A DNA stretch of 64,000 nucleotides from an uncultured Pseudoxanthomonas sp. (GCA_937975725.1 CALJUL010000107.1:13877-77876); one strand, 5' to 3'; shown: positions 26,668 through 35,916, counted from the stretch's first letter. Made by a program: numbers and translations. Notes: generated by a model not told the origin, from the letters alone.

Positions 26668-26817
26668 GGGACGGCTCCAGAATGGCGGATTGCTAGGGGC
26701 GGGGGCGCGGCGCGCGGGCCACCGGTGCTTTCCCGGCCGGTCCGCGGCATCCCCGACGCCGCCAGTCTGATTCAACCATACTGGCTGCCGGCTGACCAAA
26801 CCAGCGCATATACGCGA

Positions 26818-26839
26818 AAGGGCCGGTCGCCCGGCCCTT
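26818..26839 (-). terminator. Hairpin, terminator candidate after the second entericidin gene
   Basis: AAGGGCCGG/CCGGCCCTT with a TCGC loop, 9 pairs, followed on the minus strand by a short TTTCG. Located 54 bp downstream of the stop. Weaker than its two neighbours because the T-run is short. Confidence 0.55.
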
Positions 26840-26892
26840 CCACCGGCCCGGAACCTGCGGTCCCGGGCCTCATCCGCCATGCGGCAGCGGCA

Positions 26893-27045
26893 TCAGCACT
26901 TGCCGTCCTTGCAATCCTGGGCCTTGTCTTCGACCTTTTCGCCGACCTTCTGCACGTCCTTGCCCGCGCCGGCGATGGTGTTGCAACCGCTCAGCACGGC
27001 CGTCGAGAACATCGCCATCAGCAACAGGGCCATTGCACGCTTCAT
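26893..27045 (-). CDS. Entericidin-like small lipoprotein (second copy)
   Basis: 50 residues from the ATG at 27045. Signal with V-L-S-G-C, then N-T-I-A-G-A-G-K-D-V-Q-K-V-G-E-K-V-E-D, very like the gene at 26533. It adds a Cys-containing tail (D-C-K-D-G-K-C), seen in many family members. The tandem copies are separated by 225 bp and each has its own hairpin, so they are separate transcription units. Confidence 0.9.
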   Translation of the reverse strand: MKRAMALLLMAMFSTAVLSGCNTIAGAGKDVQKVGEKVEDKAQDCKDGKC

Positions 27046-27171
27046 GTGTCGTCTCCTCGTCTGGTGGGTGCCGCCGCGCGCCTTGTCCGTGTGCGTCCGA
27101 CGTGCCGGCGGCGGGTGCGGCCACCTTCCGTGCCGCGGCGTATAGGCCACGTGAAGCCGCGGCGCGGACGT

Positions 27172-28095
27172 TCAGTCCCGCATCAGCGTGGACTTGCCGA
27201 ACAGGCTTTCCACCAGGTCCACCGTCAGCCGGGCCGTGCGGTTGCGCCGGTCCAGCACCGGGTTGAGCTCGACGATGTCCAGCGAGCCCATCAGCCGCGT
27301 GTCGGCGATCATCTCCATCACCAGTTGCGCCTCGCGGTAGTTGGGGCCGCCGGGCACGGTGGTGCCCACGCCCGGCGCGATGCTGGGGTCGAGGAAATCC
27401 ACGTCGAAGCTAACGTGCAGGTGGGTGTCCGCGTCCACGCCTTCCAACGCCGCCTCCATGGTGCGCTTCATGCCCACCTCGTCGATGTAGCGCATGTCGT
27501 ATACGTCGACCTTGTGGTCCTTGATCAGCTTCTTCTCTTCCGGATCGACCGAGCGGATGCCGATCTGCCGCATCATCGCCGGCGTGATCGCGGGCGATTC
27601 GCCGCCCAGCCGGGTCAGAGCCTCCGGGCCGATGCCGCACAGGCAGGCCACCGGCATGCCGTGGATGTTGCCCGAGGGAGTGACTTCGCTGGTGTTGAAG
27701 TCCGAATGCGCGTCCAACCACAGCACGCGCAGCTTCCTGCCGTTGCGGCGGCAGTGGCGCGCGACCGCGGTGATGGAGCCCATCGCCAGGCAATGGTCGC
27801 CGCCCATCATGATCGGCAGGCGGCCCTTGCGCAGTTCGGCCTCGGTGGCCTCCATCACCGCGCGGTTCCAGGCCACCACTTCGTCGAGATGGCGGTAGCC
27901 CTGCACGGGCCCGGTCCACGGATTCGGCGGCCCCTGCACATTGCCCGCGTCCACCACGTCCACGCCGCGCGCGGCCAGCGCCTCGCCCAACCCGGCGATG
28001 CGCAGAGCATCCGGCCCCATGCGGGCGCCGCGATGGCCGGCGCCGACGTCGGTGGGCGCTCCGATCAGGGAGACGGGAGGAAACGCACGGCTCAT
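27172..28095 (-). CDS. rocF: Arginase
   Basis: 307 residues. Binuclear manganese site: G-G-D-H-C-L-A-M-G-S (about 97-106), W-L-D-A-H-S-D-F-N-T (about 121-130) and S-F-D-V-D-F-L-D-P (about 226-234). Hydrolyses arginine to ornithine and urea. D-A-H-x-D and the length fit arginase better than agmatinase. The N-terminal V-S-L-I-G-A-P-T-D-V-G-A-G is typical. It stands alone, next to tRNA-Thr. Confidence 0.93.
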   Translation of the reverse strand: MSRAFPPVSLIGAPTDVGAGHRGARMGPDALRIAGLGEALAARGVDVVDAGNVQGPPNPWTGPVQGYRHLDEVVAWNRAVMEATEAELRKGRLPIMMGGDHCLAMGSITAVARHCRRNGRKLRVLWLDAHSDFNTSEVTPSGNIHGMPVACLCGIGPEALTRLGGESPAITPAMMRQIGIRSVDPEEKKLIKDHKVDVYDMRYIDEVGMKRTMEAALEGVDADTHLHVSFDVDFLDPSIAPGVGTTVPGGPNYREAQLVMEMIADTRLMGSLDIVELNPVLDRRNRTARLTVDLVESLFGKSTLMRD

Positions 28096-28215
28096 GGAAT
28101 GTTCCTGTGGAAAACCAGGCCGCAGTCTAGTCGCTGCGCGATGACGACCCTGTGGCAGCGCAACAGCGCGGCACCGCGGACGGGAGGGAAAGGCCGGGAA
28201 CCGGCGGCGCGGGAA

Positions 28216-28291
28216 TGGTGCCGCTTATCCGAATCGAACGGATGACCTACCGCTTACAAGGCGGTTGCTCTACCTGCTGAGCTAAAGCGGC
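28216..28291 (-). tRNA. tRNA-Thr (anticodon TGT)
   Basis: 76 nt including an encoded CCA (TGG at 28216-28218 on the plus strand). Acceptor stem GCCGCTT/AAGCGGC, D-arm GCTC/GAGC, anticodon stem ACCGC/GCGGT around loop CTTGTAA, T-arm ATCCG/CGGAT with TTCGAAT. Anticodon TGT reads Thr ACA/ACG codons. All four stems pair fully. Confidence 0.96.
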
Positions 28292-28305
28292 ACGGGAGCG
28301 GCATT

Positions 28306-28968
28306 CTAGCGCAAGGCGGCGCATTCCAGCGGTACCGGCGCCCCGGCCGACGCCGCGCGCGCAAGGGCCTCCGCGTCCGCGCCTGCGGCGACGCCGGCGT
28401 CCAGCCACCATTGCGAAGGGGCGCTGCGGCCGACCGGCTGCATGCGCGCGGCGAAACCCGCCGCCTGCATCTGCGCCAGCCGGCGCTCGGCCGCTTCGCG
28501 GGTGCGGTAGCGTCCCAGCGCGATGCCGTTGACCAGTTCGCCCTGGGAGATCACCAGGAAATCGTCGAACCCGGCCGCGCCGATCCGCGCGGCCAGCGCC
28601 TGCGCGTCCTCGCGCGTGGGCGCGGGCGGCATCACCACCTGGTAGCCGCCGCTGGAAGCCCCGGGGATTTCGCGCGCCTGCATGCGCAGCGCCTTGCCGG
28701 CGAGCGCGGCCTGCGCCTGCTTCAGTGCCGATTCGCTGGCGAACGGCCCGAGGCTGAAGCAAGCCGCCGGTTCCGCCACGGCCACCGCAACAGCGACGGG
28801 CGCCTCCGGCGCAACCGCGGCCTCGGGCGCGTCCACCAGTTGCAAGCGGGGAATGCCCGCCGGCAACTCGGGAAGCGGCGGCGGTGGCGGCGCGGGCCGC
28901 GCGAACCACCAGGCGGCGACGCCGAGGTTGAGGACAACCAGCAGGACGATCAGGGCGCGGATCAGCAT
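28306..28968 (-). CDS. SPOR-domain membrane-anchored protein
   Basis: 220 residues: one N-terminal membrane helix (about 3-21), a Pro-rich stretch (26-35), then a first A-C-F-S-L-G-P-F-A-S-E-S-A-L segment (about 69-82) and a second repeat-like unit I-A-L-G-R-Y-R-T-R-E-A-A-E (about 146-158), the pattern of the SPOR peptidoglycan-binding domain. It is probably periplasmic, at the septum. Located 23 bp after coaX on the same strand. Confidence 0.8.
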   Translation of the reverse strand: MLIRALIVLLVVLNLGVAAWWFARPAPPPPPLPELPAGIPRLQLVDAPEAAVAPEAPVAVAVAVAEPAACFSLGPFASESALKQAQAALAGKALRMQAREIPGASSGGYQVVMPPAPTREDAQALAARIGAAGFDDFLVISQGELVNGIALGRYRTREAAERRLAQMQAAGFAARMQPVGRSAPSQWWLDAGVAAGADAEALARAASAGAPVPLECAALR

Positions 28969-28991
28969 GGGGCGATTCTAGCCAGCGCGCT

Positions 28992-29747
28992 TCAGTCGCG
29001 GATACCGGCGCGCATCCAGCACGCCAGGCCTTCCAGCACCAGCGAGGGCGCCACCGCCGCGGCGGGCGGCAGCCACGGCCGCAATGCCTCCGCGCCGCCG
29101 CCGTGCAGCAGCAGCGCCGGCGCGGCGCCGAGCCGAGCGCCGGCTTCATGCAGGCTGCGTTCGATCAGGCCCAACGCGGCGCCTTCGCATCCCGAGGCCA
29201 GCGCGTCATCGGTCCGTGCGGCGAATTCCACGTACGCGCCGCCGGCATCCGGCAATTGCACGGCCGCGCGATGCAGCGCTTCGCGCATCAGCCGCGGCGA
29301 AGGCGCGATCCGCCCACCATGGTGCAGGCCGTCGGCGTCCAGCAGGTCCACGGTCAGCGCCGTGCCCACGCCCACGACCAGCCACGCGCGCGGCGCGCGC
29401 GCACGCGCCGCCAGCAGCACGAGGAAGCGGTCCACGCCCAGCTTCACCGGCTCGGCATAGGCGATGCGCACGCCCGCCAGCGCCGGCACGGTCCGCGCGA
29501 TGGAGATGCAGGCGAACCGCGTGGTCAGCCAGTCCAGCAATGCCGCGGTCAACGCGGGCGAAGCCACGCTGGCCAGGCCGGCCGACACCCGGCCCAGCGC
29601 TTCGCGGCGCGGCACCCGCGCGTCCAGCGCGGCGAAGAAGCCGGCATCGCCATGCTCCAGCGCGATCACTTCGCCCAGCGTGCCGTCCGCGTGCAGGCAT
29701 GCGCATTTCAGGCGCGTATTGCCCAGGTCGAACACCCATTGCGTCAT
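28992..29747 (-). CDS. coaX: Type III pantothenate kinase
   Basis: 251 residues. The ASKHA-fold phosphate-binding F-D-L-G-N-T-R-L-K (about 5-13) and V-G-V-G-T-A-L-T-V-D (about 123-132) with G-G-R-I-A-P-S mark the CoaX family. First step of coenzyme A synthesis. It overlaps birA by 4 nt (ATGA); birA-coaX is a common pair in proteobacteria. Confidence 0.93.
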   Translation of the reverse strand: MTQWVFDLGNTRLKCACLHADGTLGEVIALEHGDAGFFAALDARVPRREALGRVSAGLASVASPALTAALLDWLTTRFACISIARTVPALAGVRIAYAEPVKLGVDRFLVLLAARARAPRAWLVVGVGTALTVDLLDADGLHHGGRIAPSPRLMREALHRAAVQLPDAGGAYVEFAARTDDALASGCEGAALGLIERSLHEAGARLGAAPALLLHGGGAEALRPWLPPAAAVAPSLVLEGLACWMRAGIRD

Positions 29748-30715
29748 GCCGCGCTCCTCACGCTGACTTCGCCCGCATGCACCTGGCCGACGCCATCGTC
29801 GAAGCGTACGCGCAGGGCACCGTCCTCGCCGATGCCTTCGGCGATGCCGCGCCGGTCGCCGTCGTGCGCATGCACGACGACCTCGCGACCGGCCAAGGCA
29901 TCGAGGGCGGCATAGCGCGGCAGGAAGGGCGGCAATCCTTCACGGTCGAACAGGTCCAGCGCCGGCAGCAGCGCCGACAGCACGGCGGCGGCCACTGCGT
30001 TGCGCGACGCTGCGGCATCGCCGAGCGAGGCCAGGTCGGTCCAGGGCTGGTCGATGGCGCCGGCGGCCGCGGCCGGCATGCGCAGATTCACGCCCACGCC
30101 GACCACAGCGCGCACCGGCCCGCCATGTTCGCCGCCCCCCTCCACCAGTACGCCACCCAGCTTGTGGCCACCGGCCAGCAGGTCGTTGGGCCACTTCAGC
30201 CCCACCTGCGGATGGCCCAGCCCGCGCAGGGCCTCGGCCACGGCCACGCCGGCCACCAGGCTCAGGCCGCCCAGCCGCGCCAGTCCGCCGCCGAACTGGC
30301 GGGACAGCGAGCAATACAGGTTGGCCGCGATCGGCGATGCCCATGCGCGCCCGCGGCGTCCGCGGCCGCCGGTCTGGTGTTCCGCCAGCAGCACGTCGGT
30401 GCCCTGCACCGAGGCGGGACGGCGCAGCAGTTCGCTGTTGGTCGAATCCAGCGACCACGCCACGTCCAGTGCCCCGAGCAACGGCCGGGCCCGCGCGTCG
30501 AGTGCGGCGCGGATGCCGTCCGCTTCCAGCAGTTCCATCGGCGCCGCCAGTGCATAGCCACGACCGGGCCGCGCCTGCACCGGCACGCCGCCTTCGCGCA
30601 GCGCTTCGATGCGCTTCCACACCGCCGCGCGGGTCAGGCCGGCATCGCGCGCCAGCGCATCGCCGGACACTGGGCCTGCGATCAATCGCCGCAGCAGATC
30701 GCGTTCGCCGCTCAT
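29744..30715 (-). CDS. birA: Biotin-protein ligase / biotin operon repressor
   Basis: 323 residues. N-terminal winged helix (about 5-60, S-G-D-A-L-A-R-D-A-G-L-T-R-A-A-V-W-K-R), catalytic domain from about 80 with the biotinyl-AMP loop H-Q-T-G-G-R-G-R-R-G-R-A-W (about 115-127) and K-W-P-N-D-L-L; C-terminal SH3-like domain. The DNA-binding domain means it can repress biotin genes as well as biotinylate carboxylases. Confidence 0.94.
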   Translation of the reverse strand: MSGERDLLRRLIAGPVSGDALARDAGLTRAAVWKRIEALREGGVPVQARPGRGYALAAPMELLEADGIRAALDARARPLLGALDVAWSLDSTNSELLRRPASVQGTDVLLAEHQTGGRGRRGRAWASPIAANLYCSLSRQFGGGLARLGGLSLVAGVAVAEALRGLGHPQVGLKWPNDLLAGGHKLGGVLVEGGGEHGGPVRAVVGVGVNLRMPAAAAGAIDQPWTDLASLGDAAASRNAVAAAVLSALLPALDLFDREGLPPFLPRYAALDALAGREVVVHAHDGDRRGIAEGIGEDGALRVRFDDGVGQVHAGEVSVRSAA

Positions 30716-31469
30716 GCGGGGTGCCGCCGGGGTTGCGAGGGTGCGGAGTACGGCTTCGTATCTGCCTGCGTGCCTGGCTTGCGACCGTGGTCGCAGTTCC
30801 GGACAAGCGAGGTTCTGGTGGCGGCGTCGGATGGTGTACGGATGCCCACGCTGCGCAGCGGACCCGGCACGAAGCTACGGAAAGACGTTCCCGGCAGAGG
30901 GGCTATCGGCAGCAGGCGGGAAGACATCGGCATGGCGCCATTATGGGCCATGCGGCGACTGGCACTGTCCGTGCCCCGCCCATGATCGGAGCCCTGGTCG
31001 CGGGCATGGATTGGGGTGCATGTGGACGGCCTGCGGGTCGCATCTCGTTGATGCAGGCGCGCTCATCGCGTGCGCTCCGATGAGCGCGCCGACTTCCACG
31101 ATGCGGTTCTCGCCATCGCCTGGCGTCCGTTCCGCATTGCATTCGGCAACACCACCGGCATGTCGTGCATGAGCGATACCCGTTCCATAGCGCCGAGGCT
31201 ATCCGCCACTTTCCCAAGGCCGGGGGGCGCGAAACAGCAACACCTACACCTTGCAGTTCCGAACCACGCGGACACTGGTCCGGGGGCCAGCGCCCCCCTT
31301 CTGCCCGCCCACTGCTGCGGCGCAGCACCCGGTGTCGCCCATCCCGCGTTTCATCGCGCTCCGGCCGGGTTTCGTCGCATCGGCCGGCGCCGTTCAGCGC
31401 GAACGTCACACTTTCACGCTATATTTCGCCGATCATCTGGCCGCCGTACCCGAACGACAGGAGTCCCCG
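30716..31469. other. 754-bp region without a supported gene
   Basis: Open frames on both strands here have Arg/Ala-rich, low-complexity shadow translations and no ribosome sites. No tRNA, hairpin with T-run or REP-like element is seen. A TATATT at 31420-31425, 44 bp before the next gene, could be a -10 but has no clear -35. A decayed gene is possible. Confidence 0.4.
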
Positions 31470-31802
31470 ATGCTTCGCGCCAGCCTCGCCCTGCTCCTCC
31501 TCGGTGCGTCCGCGGCCGCGCTCGCCCAGAACGGGCGCTCGGCCACGGTCGACACGGTCGCCACCTGCCAGGACATCGCCGAGCGCTCGCTGGGCGAACG
31601 CCCCGCGGAAACCGCGTCGCCGGTCGCGCCGGACAACCGCCGCCAGCGCGCCGCCGCCGTGCGCAACAAGTACGCCACGCCCGCCGCCGCAGCCGGGTTG
31701 CCCGCGGGCGCGTCCCGCGGCGGTGGCGACGACGACGACACCCCCCTGCCGCGCAGCCGGAGCTCGAAGTGGCACAGCTTCCTGCCCGGCATGTTCCGTT
31801 GA
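31470..31802 (+). CDS. Small exported protein of unknown function
   Basis: 110 residues from the ATG at 31470, six bases after an ACAGGAG site. N-terminal signal peptide (L-A-L-L-L-L-G-A-S-A-A-A-L-A-Q, cleavage near residue 18). The rest is Arg/Ala-rich with an acidic patch (D-D-D-D about 90-93) and looks poorly ordered. It is followed 12 bp later by mtfA. No family recognised. Confidence 0.6.
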   Translation: MLRASLALLLLGASAAALAQNGRSATVDTVATCQDIAERSLGERPAETASPVAPDNRRQRAAAVRNKYATPAAAAGLPAGASRGGGDDDDTPLPRSRSSKWHSFLPGMFR

Positions 31803-31814
31803 CCGGCGCGGCCG

Positions 31815-32570
31815 GTGATAGGACTGCTGAGGCGCTTCCGCCGCCCCGCCCCCCTGCTTGAAGACGACCTCTGGCGCACCGTGCGCGACGGCACGCCGTG
31901 GATCGCCGCCCTAGCCCCGGCCCGCGCCGATGCGCTGCGCGCCCTCGCCGCCCGCTTCCTCCAGCAGAAGACCATCACCCCGGTGGCCGGGCTGACGCTG
32001 GACGATGCCCAGCGCGCGCAACTGGCGGCCCTGTGCTGCCTGCCGTTGCTGGAATTCGGCCAGGGCGGACTGCGCGGCTGGTCGCAACTGATCGTCTATC
32101 CCGACGCCTTCCGCGTGCAGCGCTCGCACACCGACGCAGCCGGCGTGCTGCACGAATGGGAAGACGAACTGGCCGGCGAATCCTGGGGCGCGGGCCCGCT
32201 GATCCTGTCGTGGGCCGACGTGCAGGCGGACATCGACGAACCGGATGCCGGCTTCTGCGTGGCCGTGCACGAAATGGCGCACAAGCTGGATGTGCTGGAC
32301 GGCGAGCTCGACGGCACGCCGCCGCTGCCGAGCGAGTGGCACGGGCAATGGGCACGCGACTTCCAGCGCGCCTACGACGATTTCTGCATGCAGGTGGACC
32401 TGGGCCGCAAGACCGCGATCGATCCGTACGCGGCCGAGGCGCCGGAGGAATTCTTCGCCGTCGCCAGCGAATACCACTTCTCCGCGCCCGACCTGCTGGC
32501 CGAGGCGATGCCGGCAGTGGCGGGTCACCTGGAGCGCTTCTACGGCCCATCGCCGTTCGCGCGGCCGTGA
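31815..32570 (+). CDS. mtfA: MtfA-like M90 zinc metallopeptidase
   Basis: 251 residues from a GTG. The zinc-binding H-E-M-A-H-K-L-D (about 154-161, HExxH) and the downstream E-E-F-F-A-V-A-S-E (about 214-222) are the M90/MtfA signature. In E. coli MtfA interacts with the Mlc repressor of the glucose PTS; here the partner is unknown. No signal peptide, cytoplasmic. Confidence 0.92.
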   Translation: MIGLLRRFRRPAPLLEDDLWRTVRDGTPWIAALAPARADALRALAARFLQQKTITPVAGLTLDDAQRAQLAALCCLPLLEFGQGGLRGWSQLIVYPDAFRVQRSHTDAAGVLHEWEDELAGESWGAGPLILSWADVQADIDEPDAGFCVAVHEMAHKLDVLDGELDGTPPLPSEWHGQWARDFQRAYDDFCMQVDLGRKTAIDPYAAEAPEEFFAVASEYHFSAPDLLAEAMPAVAGHLERFYGPSPFARP

Positions 32571-33145
32571 TTGGGGGCCATGGATGAACGCGGATCGGCG
32601 TGGATTGGGCGTGGCATTTCCGACGCGGATCGCAGCGAAAAAAGCACGGATCAAGGCAAAAAGGCTTTTTACGTATTGATCGGCGTTGATCCGCATTCAC
32701 TCCCGCGATCCACAAGCTCCCTACTGTAGGAGCGACCGCGACCCCTGAAGAGCCCTCGAGCCACGGATGGACACGGATCAATGCGGATAAAGCATTGCTG
32801 CCTCGGCAGTTGCTCCATGCGCAAGAATGGTCATGCCTGACGGAAGGAATGCGGCTTACCTCGTCGCGACTGACGTCGCTCCCACAGACGCGAGGGAAAG
32901 GACACGCGCGAGCCGACGGTGGAAGCCATTGATTGGCCATCCAGCCATTGAAAACCGGCCGTAGCCGCAGAATCAAAGGAACGCGACTGCGGTTCTGCGC
33001 GGATCAACACGAGTAAGAGCTTCTTGCCTTGATCCGTGCTTTTCCGCTGCGATCCGTGTCGAAAATATCCTGTCTTATTCGCGCCCATCCGTGGCTCAAG
33101 GCTCTTCAGGGGGCACGGTCGCGACTGACGTCGCTCCTACAGGGA
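32571..33145. repeat. 575-bp block of nested REP-like and CACGGAT repeats
   Basis: Contains a truncated GTAG end at 32726-32742 (GTAGGAGCGACCGCGAC), inverted full ends at 32863-32885 and 33118-33140, and several CACGGAT/ATCCGTG type segments (for example near 32761, 33031 and 33090). It looks like two or more composite elements inserted into or next to each other between mtfA and the histidine kinase gene. No gene seen inside. Confidence 0.75.
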
Positions 33146-34600
33146 TTACAGGCCCGGGGGGAGTTTGACTTCGAAGCGGGCGCCGCCCAGTTCCTGCGAG
33201 CGCAGCACCTGCAGTTCGCCGCGATAGTCGCGGATCAGATCCTGCACGATGGACAGGCCGATGCCGTGGCCCTGCACGCGCTCGTCGCCGCGCACGCCGC
33301 GCTGCAATACCTTGGCCACGTCGTCCTCGGCGATGCCCGGTCCGTCGTCGTCCACCGCGAGGAACAGGCCCGGCCGGCGCTGCGGCGCGACCGCGCCGAC
33401 CTGCACCGTCAACAGCACGCGCGAACGCGCCCACTTGAAGGCGTTCTCCAGCAGGTTGCCCATCAGTTCCTGCAGGTCGCCCGGCTCACCGTGGAAGCGC
33501 GCCTTCGGGTCGATCTCGAACTCGCAGATCACGCCCTTCGCCGCGTACACCTTCTCCAGCCCGCGCACGATCTCCTCGGCATGCGGCTCGATCGGGATGG
33601 GCGCGGCGAACAGCTTGTGGCCGCCGGCGGCGGCGCGCGCGAGCTGGTAGGAAACCAGGTTGTTCATGCGCTTGAGCTGCACGTCCAGCTCTTCGCGCAG
33701 GGCCTGCGTATCGCTGCCGCTGTCCAGTTGCGTGCGCAGCACGGCCAGCGGCGTCTTCAGGCTGTGCGCCAGGTCGGCCAGGGTGTTGCGCTGGCGCGCC
33801 AGGTTCTCGCGCTCGCTCTCGATGAAGGCGTTGATGCTGTCGGTCAGCGGTTCCAGTTCGCGCGGATGGCGTTCGGTCATGCCCGCCAGTTCGCCGCGCT
33901 GCACCCGCGCCAGTTCGAAGATCACCCGGCGCAGCGGGCGCAGGCTCCATCGCAGCACCAGCATCTGCACCAGCAGCAGGATCAGGCCGGCGCCGCCCAG
34001 GTAGACCCACAGCGAGCCGCGGAACACGCGGATCTGCGCGCTGAGCGCCTGCGCGTCCTCCAGGATGTAGATGCTGTAGGGCAGTTCGGAATGCTGGCGC
34101 GTGCCCGGCCAGACGTAGCCCACGCCGTAGCGGTACGCCTGCGCCTCGGTGCCGTCGGCGCGGCGGATCGGCAGCGGCCCTTCGAAGGATTCGGCCAGCG
34201 CGCCCAGCATGGCCGGATCGGGCAGGTCGGGGCCGAGCGTGGAATTGGAACCCCACGGCGCCGCGCCCGGCAGCACCACCTGCGCGTACAGCCCGCTGTC
34301 GGGCATGTCGAAGCGCGGGTCGGGCGTGGTGTAGGGCGGAATGAAGGTGCCGCTGCGGCCGAACTCCACCTTCTCGGTGTAGTACAGCGCATAGCTCTTC
34401 AGGCGCTGCCGCAGGTTGTCCTCGGCGGTGTCGACGAAGGCGCGGTCCAGCGCATAGCCGGCCAAGGCCAGGAACGCGAGCAGCGCCAGGCTGGCGGCCA
34501 GCAACTGGCGCGCGCGCAGCGAGCGCGGGCGCCAGCCTTCGAAGCGGGGTTGGCCGGCCGGGTGGGGCGGCGCGGCGCCGGCACCCGGCGCGGGCATCAA
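33146..34600 (-). CDS. phoQ: PhoQ-like sensor histidine kinase
   Basis: 484 residues: membrane helix about 31-50, periplasmic sensor about 51-195, second helix about 200-220, HAMP (W-S-L-R-P-L-R-R-V-I), dimerisation domain with phospho-His in L-A-H-S-L-K-T-P-L (about 280) and an ATPase domain (N-L-L-E-N-A-F-K-W, D-D-D-G-P-G-I, G-H-G-I-G-L-S-I-V). Paired with the upstream response regulator. Identity as PhoQ rests on overall resemblance; the sensed signal is unknown. Confidence 0.85.
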   Translation of the reverse strand: MMPAPGAGAAPPHPAGQPRFEGWRPRSLRARQLLAASLALLAFLALAGYALDRAFVDTAEDNLRQRLKSYALYYTEKVEFGRSGTFIPPYTTPDPRFDMPDSGLYAQVVLPGAAPWGSNSTLGPDLPDPAMLGALAESFEGPLPIRRADGTEAQAYRYGVGYVWPGTRQHSELPYSIYILEDAQALSAQIRVFRGSLWVYLGGAGLILLLVQMLVLRWSLRPLRRVIFELARVQRGELAGMTERHPRELEPLTDSINAFIESERENLARQRNTLADLAHSLKTPLAVLRTQLDSGSDTQALREELDVQLKRMNNLVSYQLARAAAGGHKLFAAPIPIEPHAEEIVRGLEKVYAAKGVICEFEIDPKARFHGEPGDLQELMGNLLENAFKWARSRVLLTVQVGAVAPQRRPGLFLAVDDDGPGIAEDDVAKVLQRGVRGDERVQGHGIGLSIVQDLIRDYRGELQVLRSQELGGARFEVKLPPGL

Positions 34601-34625
34601 TCGACCGTCGGGCGAGCGCGGCGCA

Positions 34626-35312
34626 TCAGCCTTCGCCGCTGCGCGGGATGGCGAAGCGGTAGCCGCGGCCGCGGACGGTCTCGATCGGCTTCAATTCACC
34701 GTCCGGGTCGAGCTTCTTGCGCAGGCGGCCGATGAAGACCTCCAGCACGTTGGAATCGCGGTCGAAGTCCTGCTGGTAGATGTGCTCGGTCAGGTCGGCC
34801 TTCGAGACCAGTTCGCCGGCGTGCATCATCAGGTATTCCAGCACCTTGTACTCGTAGCTGGTCAGGTCCACGTTGCCGCCGTTGACGCTGACGGTCTGCG
34901 CCGCCAGGTCCAGCGCGACCGGGCCGCATTCCAGGGTGGGCTTGCTCCAGCCGGCGGCGCGGCGCAGCAGCGCGTTGACGCGCGCCAGCAGCTCTTCGAC
35001 GTGGAACGGCTTGACCAGGTAGTCGTCGGCGCCCTGCTTCAGGCCCTCGACCTTGTCCTGCCAGCTCGAGCGCGCGGTCAGGATGAGGATGGGGAATTTC
35101 TTGCCCTCGTCGCGCAGCGCCTTGATCAGCTCCATGCCCGACATCTTGGGCAGGCCCAGGTCGATGATGCCCACGTCGAACGGCACCTCGCGGCCCATGT
35201 ACAGGCCTTCCTCGCCGTCCTGGGCGGCGTCGACGGCGAAGCCTTCGCGCTTCAGGCGCGCGGCCAAGGTCTCACGCAGGGGGGCTTCGTCTTCGACCAG
35301 CAGGATACGCAT
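34626..35312 (-). CDS. phoP: PhoP-like OmpR-family response regulator
   Basis: 228 residues. Receiver domain with acidic D8-E, phospho-Asp in I-I-D-L-G-L-P (about 51), T-A-R-S and K102; winged-helix output domain from about 125 (L-T-S-Y-E-Y-K-V-L-E-Y-L-M, R-D-S-N-V-L-E-V-F-I-G-R-L-R-K-K-L). It partners with the kinase 25 bp downstream. Confidence 0.9.
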   Translation of the reverse strand: MRILLVEDEAPLRETLAARLKREGFAVDAAQDGEEGLYMGREVPFDVGIIDLGLPKMSGMELIKALRDEGKKFPILILTARSSWQDKVEGLKQGADDYLVKPFHVEELLARVNALLRRAAGWSKPTLECGPVALDLAAQTVSVNGGNVDLTSYEYKVLEYLMMHAGELVSKADLTEHIYQQDFDRDSNVLEVFIGRLRKKLDPDGELKPIETVRGRGYRFAIPRSGEG

Positions 35313-35385
35313 GGACTCTCCTTGGTAATGCGGCGTGGGCGGCCACGCGGTGGGCTCTATGTGAGCCAGGGAATTCTACGCAAGA

Positions 35386-35769
35386 CTACGGGCGCGGGGG
35401 GTTATCGCCGCGTGGAGGCTGCGGCGGCGCCATCTCGCCGCGCGGGCGCACGGGGGCGTCGGCGTCGCGGCGCTGCGGGCCCATGTCGCGCGTGCGCACG
35501 CGGCCGCGATCGTCGATGTACTTGACCCGGGTGACGTCGCGACCGTCGTACTGCATGCGCTCCACGCTCAGCACCTGGCCGCCGGTCTCATTGCGCACGC
35601 GGCGGACCGAGTCGGACATGGAGTTGCGGTGGCCGCGGTCCTCGCCGCGCGGGGGCGACTCGGGCCTGGGCGCGTCGCGCCCATCCTGGGCATGCGCCGG
35701 CATCGACCCGCACACGGCGGCGCCGAGGGCCAGCAGGACAGCGACGGAAAGTGACGGACGCAACGGCAT
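35386..35769 (-). CDS. Small exported PepSY-like protein upstream of phoPQ
   Basis: 127 residues from the ATG at 35769; a longer frame upstream lacks a signal peptide. Signal peptide ends near A-H-A-Q-D. Residues about 50-95 (S-D-S-V-R-R-V-R-N-E-T-G-G-Q-V-L-S-V-E …) resemble a single PepSY unit; the C-terminus is Pro/Arg-rich. Small PepSY proteins often precede two-component genes of this type, suggesting a periplasmic modulator. Confidence 0.75.
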   Translation of the reverse strand: MPLRPSLSVAVLLALGAAVCGSMPAHAQDGRDAPRPESPPRGEDRGHRNSMSDSVRRVRNETGGQVLSVERMQYDGRDVTRVKYIDDRGRVRTRDMGPQRRDADAPVRPRGEMAPPQPPRGDNPPRP

Positions 35770-35916
35770 AACGGAATCGTAACGGATACGGGGCCGCGAA
35801 ACTGAACGGAACCCGAAACCGCCTCGGTGGAAGGGAACCGCAGTGTTGGTTCGGGGCAGTGAATCCGATCTGAACTTATCCACAGCCCGAAGGCACGGAT
35901 TCAGCATGCTGAATCC

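Noticed and set aside
30903..31409. Open frames before the small exported protein
   Set aside because: No ribosome site, no coherent composition, and overlapping alternatives on both strands.
32571..33145. Small RNA or tRNA genes in the repeat block
   Set aside because: All hairpins are explained by REP-like and CACGGAT repeats; no cloverleaf or promoter seen.
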